Assembly: GCA_964035575.1 (NCBI GenBank)
Contig: OZ037902.1
Span: forward strand, 1,239,001 to 1,303,000
DNA length: 64,000 nucleotides
DNA from: Rhynchopus sp. YZ270_cl-10
Lineage: Eukaryota; Euglenozoa; Diplonemea; Diplonemida; Diplonemidae
Direction of reading: 5' to 3'
Shown: one piece after another, positions 60,234 through 64,000 of the stretch
Layout of the letters: every line of letters begins with the position of its first letter
Position numbering within the stretch: the first letter of the stretch is position 1
The notes under the pieces: model-generated
What the model saw: only the letters and a program-made list of their open reading frames with translations
Told to the model about the DNA's origin: nothing
The model's database searches: none
Position numbers and translations under genes: made by a program

Positions 60234-60511
60234 GCAGAACAGGAAGTGGCAGACGGGTGGGCGGAGGGAAGCACCCCTCTGTGCCGAGTCGCGTATCCAC
60301 CGCCCCTTGCCTGTGGTGGAAGGCCTCCACCCACTGCTGGACGTTCCGCATCACCGGCTGCCCCATTGACAGGCAGGGGTAGAAACCCGGGGTTCATTTT
60401 TTTTTACACAGGGGTTCATTTTTTTTTACACAGGGGTTCATTTTTTTTTACACAGGGGTTCATTTTTTTTTACACAAAAAACTATGTTAAGACGAAATCC
60501 TAACAACAAAA
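60234..60511 (+). repeat. Repeat module, copy 2 (short minisatellite form)
   Basis: AGGAAGTGGCAGACGGGTGG and GCGGAGG as in copy 1, then about 120 bases of other sequence, four units of GGGGTTCATTTTTTTTTACA with an extra CA (22 bp), then ACACAAAAAACTATGTTAAG and ACGAAATCCTA. It may be the 5' leader of the element that follows. Confidence 0.75.
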
Positions 60512-63500
60512 ACGTGTGTGGAGGCAACAAAGTAAAGAACTGTTGTCATAACAACCCACACCCCCCTTCCCCCCATGATATCCCCAAAAAGAGGCAATGT
60601 ATGCCCAACCACATCAGTGGCTGCAACTGTGATAGCAGCAAAAACGAAATCTTCGGAGTCCTGGGTGGGGTCCCAGTATCACCCCTGGTGTGCAGCAGCA
60701 GTTCCAAAGGCCTTTACAGCAGCAGTTCCAACAGCAGGCTCTACAGCTTTTTCACCAGCAGTTCCAAAGGCTTCAGCAGCAGCGGTTCCAACAGCAGGTC
60801 CAACAGCAGGCACAACAGCAGTTTAAACAGCAGTTCCAACGGCTTCTGCAGCAGCAAGAGCGTTTCCAAAAGCAGTTCCAGCAGCAGTTCCAGCAGCAGT
60901 TCCAACAGCAGGCACAACAACAGTTTCAACTGCAGTTCCAAAGACTTCTGCAGCAGCAGCTCCAACAGCAGGTCCAACAGCAGGCACAACAGCAGTTTCA
61001 ACAGCAGTTCCAATGGCTTCTGCGGCAGCAGCTCCAACGGCGGGTCCAGCAGCGTCTCCAACAGCAGTTCCAGCAGCAGTTCCAACAGCAGGCACAACAG
61101 CAGTTTAAACAGCAGTTCCAATGGCTTCTGCAGCAGCAGTTCCAACAGCGTTTCCAAAAGCAGTTCCAGCTACAGGCACAACAGCAGTTTCATCAGCAGT
61201 TCCAAGGACTTCTGCGGCAGCAGCTCTAACGGCAGGTCCAACAGCAGTTCCAACAGCAGGCTTAGCAGCAGTTTCAACAGCAGTTCCAAAGACTTCTGCA
61301 GCAGCGTTTCCAACAGCCGTTCCAGCAGCAGTTCCAACAGCAGGCACAACAGCAGTTTAAACAGCAGTTCCAATGGCTTCTGCAGCAGCAGTTCCAACAG
61401 CGTTTCCAAAAGCAGTTCCAGCAACAGGCACAACAGCAGTTTCATCAGCAGTTCCAAGGACTTCTGCGGCAGCAGCTCTAACGGCAGGTCCAACAGCAGT
61501 TCCAACAGCAGGCTTAACAGCAGTTTTAACAGCAGTTCCAAAGACTTCTGCAGCAGCGGTTCCAACAGCAGGTCCAACAGCGTCTCCAAAAGCAGTTCCA
61601 GCAGCAGTTCCAACAGCAGGCACAACAGCAGTTTCAACTGCAGTTCCAAAGACTTCGGCAGCAGCAGCTCCAACAGCAGGTCCAACAGCAGGCTTAGCAG
61701 CAGTTTCAACAGCAGTTCCAAAGACTTCTGCAGCAGCGTTTCCAACAGCCGTTCCAGCAGCAGTTCCAACAGCAGGCACAACAGCAGTTTAAACAGCAGT
61801 TCCAATGGCTTCTGCAGCAGCAGTTCCAACAGCGTTTCCAAAAGCAGTTCCAGCAACAGGCACAACAGCAGGCACAACAGCAGTTTCATCAGCAGTTCCA
61901 AGGACTTCTGCGGCAGCAGCTCTAACGGCAGGTCCAACAGCAGTTCCAACAGCAGGCTTAACAGCAGTTTTAACAGCAGTTCCATAGACTTCTGCAGCAG
62001 CAGTTCCAACAGCAGGTCCAACAGCAGCACCAACATCAACAGCAGACGCAGCAACAACAACTTAGGGGGTGGTGAGCGAGGTATGCTGGTGTTCGGGGTC
62101 AGCCTTGAGGGGCGAGAAGGACAGAGTGGCTGTGTGATGATGCGGGGGTGGCAAAAGGGGTGTGTACAGATAGAGTTTTGGTTCGACTGGTGGTGCAACC
62201 TCTGGGAGGTCTTCACCTCCTTGCGTCAACCTGACCCCTGCTGGGTAGTCGAGGCACCTGAGTGGGGAGTGTTTGTGTCGTTCGCGGTCCTGGATCTGTG
62301 GAAGGACAGACGCGCCCCTACCCTCAGTCATCTCATTTTGTGGCTAGTGGGCAGGAGGACCAGGAGGACGCGACGAGGACACCGGTCCTTGAACTGGACC
62401 AAGTCACAGGCGGGCAGGCTCCGTCGGCGCAAGGCGCCCTGCAATCGTCCGCCCTCTCCGGCAGCGCACCCAGTTTTCCGCAGGATCAGGGTCGCCGATG
62501 CGTTGAGAGGTGCTTTGCAGTGTGTGGCCATCTGGGTTCTGGTTTTTGTGGGGTCTGAGCTTGGGAGGTCAGCGCCACATGTTTTGGGTTGCGCGCTTTT
62601 TCGGGACGCGGAGGTGCTGGGGGTGGGTCTGCTGCGGGGACTGTGCCGCGTTCGGAGAGGATGGCGGTGGCTGGAAGGGGCGAGCGAGCGAGTGCGCCGA
62701 TGGACCGGAGGGATCCGAGTGGCTGCCAGCTTGGTGAGGGCCAGTGTGATGGGGGTGGGTCAGTTGTCGGTGTGTGCAGCCGAGTGGGTGTGGGTTGCAT
62801 GGTCCGCAGGTGGTTGTTTGGCGGGTTTTGTGGCACTGGTCGGCGTCGCGCGCCCACTTGGCTGGGTTCTTCTCTTGGAGGTGCGCCGTGTGGCAGCACG
62901 CAGGTGGACTCGTAGGATCGGGATGGCATTTGGCATGCTGGTGGTGTCCCTACTGGTCTTGCTGTCGTTGTTGTGGCGAGCGGTGACGCCCTGGGACCTG
63001 CGCCCTGCCCCTGCTGATCCGGAGCACCCGATCAGCTTGTCCCCGTTTGCGTTGACCGGTGGGTGCGCAAACGTGAACGCTCCTGCGTATACAGAGCAAG
63101 CGGTGTCTGTGGACGCGACTCTGGCGAAGTTTGGAGCTAAACGCATCCCCAACGTGTCCACAAATGATTGTGGTTATGTGGCACTACACCTCTGGGACCA
63201 CGACACGCAGCCGGACGTGAGGGCAATGCGCAAGCAGCTGTATGACACAGCAGTGGAGGTGTCGAACCGCCTGGTGCAGGTGCTGGGGTCGCAGGAGGCC
63301 ATGACGGAGTTTGCCAATGGTGTGACCGGCGAGGCCCACCTCAACCACTTGGGGCTTCAGCTCACCGCGACAGCATCCCGCATCAACATCGTGGTGGTGC
63401 AGGCGTCGGAAGAGAACCCCCTCGTGCGCATCACCCCTGGTAGCAAAAGAGTCGCCAAGTCGTACGCGGAGAGCTTCCAAGCGAAACTTCCCACGGTCGT

Positions 63501-64000
63501 CATCGCTCTCTGTGACTCTCACTTTGAGGCAGTGGAGCTTGTCCCGGAGGTGGGGAAGACCAAGGAGGGGATGGCAGAGAAGATGAGGAAGGAGGCTCGG
63601 CAGGCAGTGCTGGACACAGCGCATTTGGATGGCATCATCCCCACCAACACCACCACCACCGCCCCCCTGGCTACCAAGCTGGGACACATCAATGCGGATC
63701 GGGTGTTCTGCCCCTTTGATGGATGCAGAGCGGGAATTTTGTCTTCGAGTGATGCGGTCGGGGGCCTGTCTCGTAAGGGCTTGCTGCAGCACATGCGTCG
63801 CCACCAGGCGGATGGAGCGTACATCCCCGACGAGCTGTTGGGCCACTTGGGCATGTCGCGCTGTGCGAACGATCAGTGCGACATGCTATTGCCGCAGAGC
63901 AAGGAGGTCTGCAACACCTGTACGGTGCACTTTGGCGAAGAAGGCTTCACCGCTCCGTCTCCCTCCAGTCGAGGAATGCTGACAGATCAGGATGACCTCC
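60484..64000 (+). CDS. Long open frame: Ser/Asn-rich repeats, OTU-like protease, zinc fingers (probable LINE protein, cut by window end)
   Basis: From ATG 60,484 one frame stays open to the window end, at least 1,172 codons. After about 70 residues it passes through the CAG-rich tract as Ser/Asn/Arg/Cys repeats (SSSNSRHNSS, KDFCSSS). A basic and hydrophobic stretch with Trp and Leu follows (residues about 520-880). At about 890-1020 is an OTU-like cysteine protease: STNDCGYVALHLW with Cys at 896 and CDSHFEAVEL with His at 1,013. A C2H2-type finger CPFDGC...HMRRH starts at 1,076, and CANDQC...CNTC follows. OTU domains and such fingers are known in some non-LTR retrotransposon proteins of protists (for example the Dualen/RandI group), with reverse transcriptase further downstream. 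That part would be beyond the window, so the family is inference. Confidence 0.6.
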   Translation, partial: MLRRNPNNKNVCGGNKVKNCCHNNPHPPSPHDIPKKRQCMPNHISGCNCDSSKNEIFGVLGGVPVSPLVCSSSSKGLYSSSSNSRLYSFFTSSSKGFSSSGSNSRSNSRHNSSLNSSSNGFCSSKSVSKSSSSSSSSSSSNSRHNNSFNCSSKDFCSSSSNSRSNSRHNSSFNSSSNGFCGSSSNGGSSSVSNSSSSSSSNSRHNSSLNSSSNGFCSSSSNSVSKSSSSYRHNSSFISSSKDFCGSSSNGRSNSSSNSRLSSSFNSSSKDFCSSVSNSRSSSSSNSRHNSSLNSSSNGFCSSSSNSVSKSSSSNRHNSSFISSSKDFCGSSSNGRSNSSSNSRLNSSFNSSSKDFCSSGSNSRSNSVSKSSSSSSSNSRHNSSFNCSSKDFGSSSSNSRSNSRLSSSFNSSSKDFCSSVSNSRSSSSSNSRHNSSLNSSSNGFCSSSSNSVSKSSSSNRHNSRHNSSFISSSKDFCGSSSNGRSNSSSNSRLNSSFNSSSIDFCSSSSNSRSNSSTNINSRRSNNNLGGGERGMLVFGVSLEGREGQSGCVMMRGWQKGCVQIEFWFDWWCNLWEVFTSLRQPDPCWVVEAPEWGVFVSFAVLDLWKDRRAPTLSHLILWLVGRRTRRTRRGHRSLNWTKSQAGRLRRRKAPCNRPPSPAAHPVFRRIRVADALRGALQCVAIWVLVFVGSELGRSAPHVLGCALFRDAEVLGVGLLRGLCRVRRGWRWLEGASERVRRWTGGIRVAASLVRASVMGVGQLSVCAAEWVWVAWSAGGCLAGFVALVGVARPLGWVLLLEVRRVAARRWTRRIGMAFGMLVVSLLVLLSLLWRAVTPWDLRPAPADPEHPISLSPFALTGGCANVNAPAYTEQAVSVDATLAKFGAKRIPNVSTNDCGYVALHLWDHDTQPDVRAMRKQLYDTAVEVSNRLVQVLGSQEAMTEFANGVTGEAHLNHLGLQLTATASRINIVVVQASEENPLVRITPGSKRVAKSYAESFQAKLPTVVIALCDSHFEAVELVPEVGKTKEGMAEKMRKEARQAVLDTAHLDGIIPTNTTTTAPLATKLGHINADRVFCPFDGCRAGILSSSDAVGGLSRKGLLQHMRRHQADGAYIPDELLGHLGMSRCANDQCDMLLPQSKEVCNTCTVHFGEEGFTAPSPSSRGMLTDQDDL
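60690..62050 (+). repeat. CAG-rich coding repeat of about 15-base subunits
   Basis: Subunits such as CAGCAGTTCCAACAG, CAGGCACAACAG and TTCCAAAGACTTCTG are arranged in larger blocks; the segment starting CACAACAGCAGTTTAAACAG recurs at about 60,813, 61,093, 61,345 and 61,777. Only the Ser/Asn frame on the plus strand is free of stops over the whole tract; the Gln and Ala/Val frames are interrupted. Confidence 0.85.

Noticed and set aside
61170-62216. Leu-rich 348-codon frame on the minus strand of the CAG tract
   Set aside because: It is a by-product of the repeat; it does not connect to any recognisable domain, unlike the plus Ser/Asn frame.
1-64000. tRNA, 5S rRNA or other standard RNA genes
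   Set aside because: I looked for GGTTCGA-type B boxes with a matching A box in the spacers and saw none; the few TTCGA words are in coding or T-rich sequence.
1-64000. CRISPR arrays, Shine-Dalgarno sites or bacterial operon features
   Set aside because: The introns, splice sites and gene types are eukaryotic; tandem repeats here lack unique spacers.

Overview
The window is nuclear DNA from a protist. Genes are interrupted by spliceosomal introns (GTATG donors, C-rich tracts, CAG acceptors), coding parts are GC-rich, and spacers are AT-rich with long homopolymers. The standard code fits, since TAA, TAG and TGA all serve as stops. Every gene I can support with confidence lies on the plus strand. 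Nearly all have a pyrimidine- or C-rich tract ending in AG a short way before the chosen ATG. One-way gene order plus such acceptors would fit polycistronic transcription with spliced-leader trans-splicing, as in Euglenozoa (for example diplonemids, which keep introns). No spliced-leader gene is visible, so the lineage is only an inference.

Region 1 (1-25,000) is gene-dense. It holds a multi-pass membrane protein, an NAD(P)-binding atypical short-chain dehydrogenase (Coq11/NDUFA9-like), a 1,530-residue protein with an enormous Pro/Ala-rich middle, a J-domain protein with a C-terminal membrane segment, a giant secreted kelch / Cys-rich / cadherin-like / vWA-like protein, a PRP38-family splicing factor whose third intron carries an antisense coding-like frame, and a MAP kinase kinase.

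Region 2 (25,000-50,000) is an AT-rich landscape with few genes. A tyrosine-recombinase-type (DIRS order, Ngaro/VIPER-like) retroelement fossil lies at 25,751-29,379 with textbook split direct repeats. Further on are a four-pass membrane protein and two paralogous type I membrane proteins (35,048-36,861 and 41,727-43,643). Their intron position, membrane-segment position and a cytoplasmic tail motif match. The spacers hold many copies of short dispersed sequences in a few families, almost all in gene orientation; these are the most interesting unexplained signal here.

Region 3 (49,900-64,000) starts with a coiled-coil/zinc-ribbon protein and a second J-domain protein. A GC-rich structured segment follows, then a P-loop NTPase gene and a foldback element with long inverted repeats. 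The end of the window looks like the 5' part of a non-LTR retrotransposon family: two modules with a 20-22 bp minisatellite, then one reading frame (60,484 to beyond the end) that stays open through a CAG-rich repeat tract and goes on into an OTU-like protease and zinc-finger region.

All assignments come from reading the sequence by eye; no alignments or searches were run.
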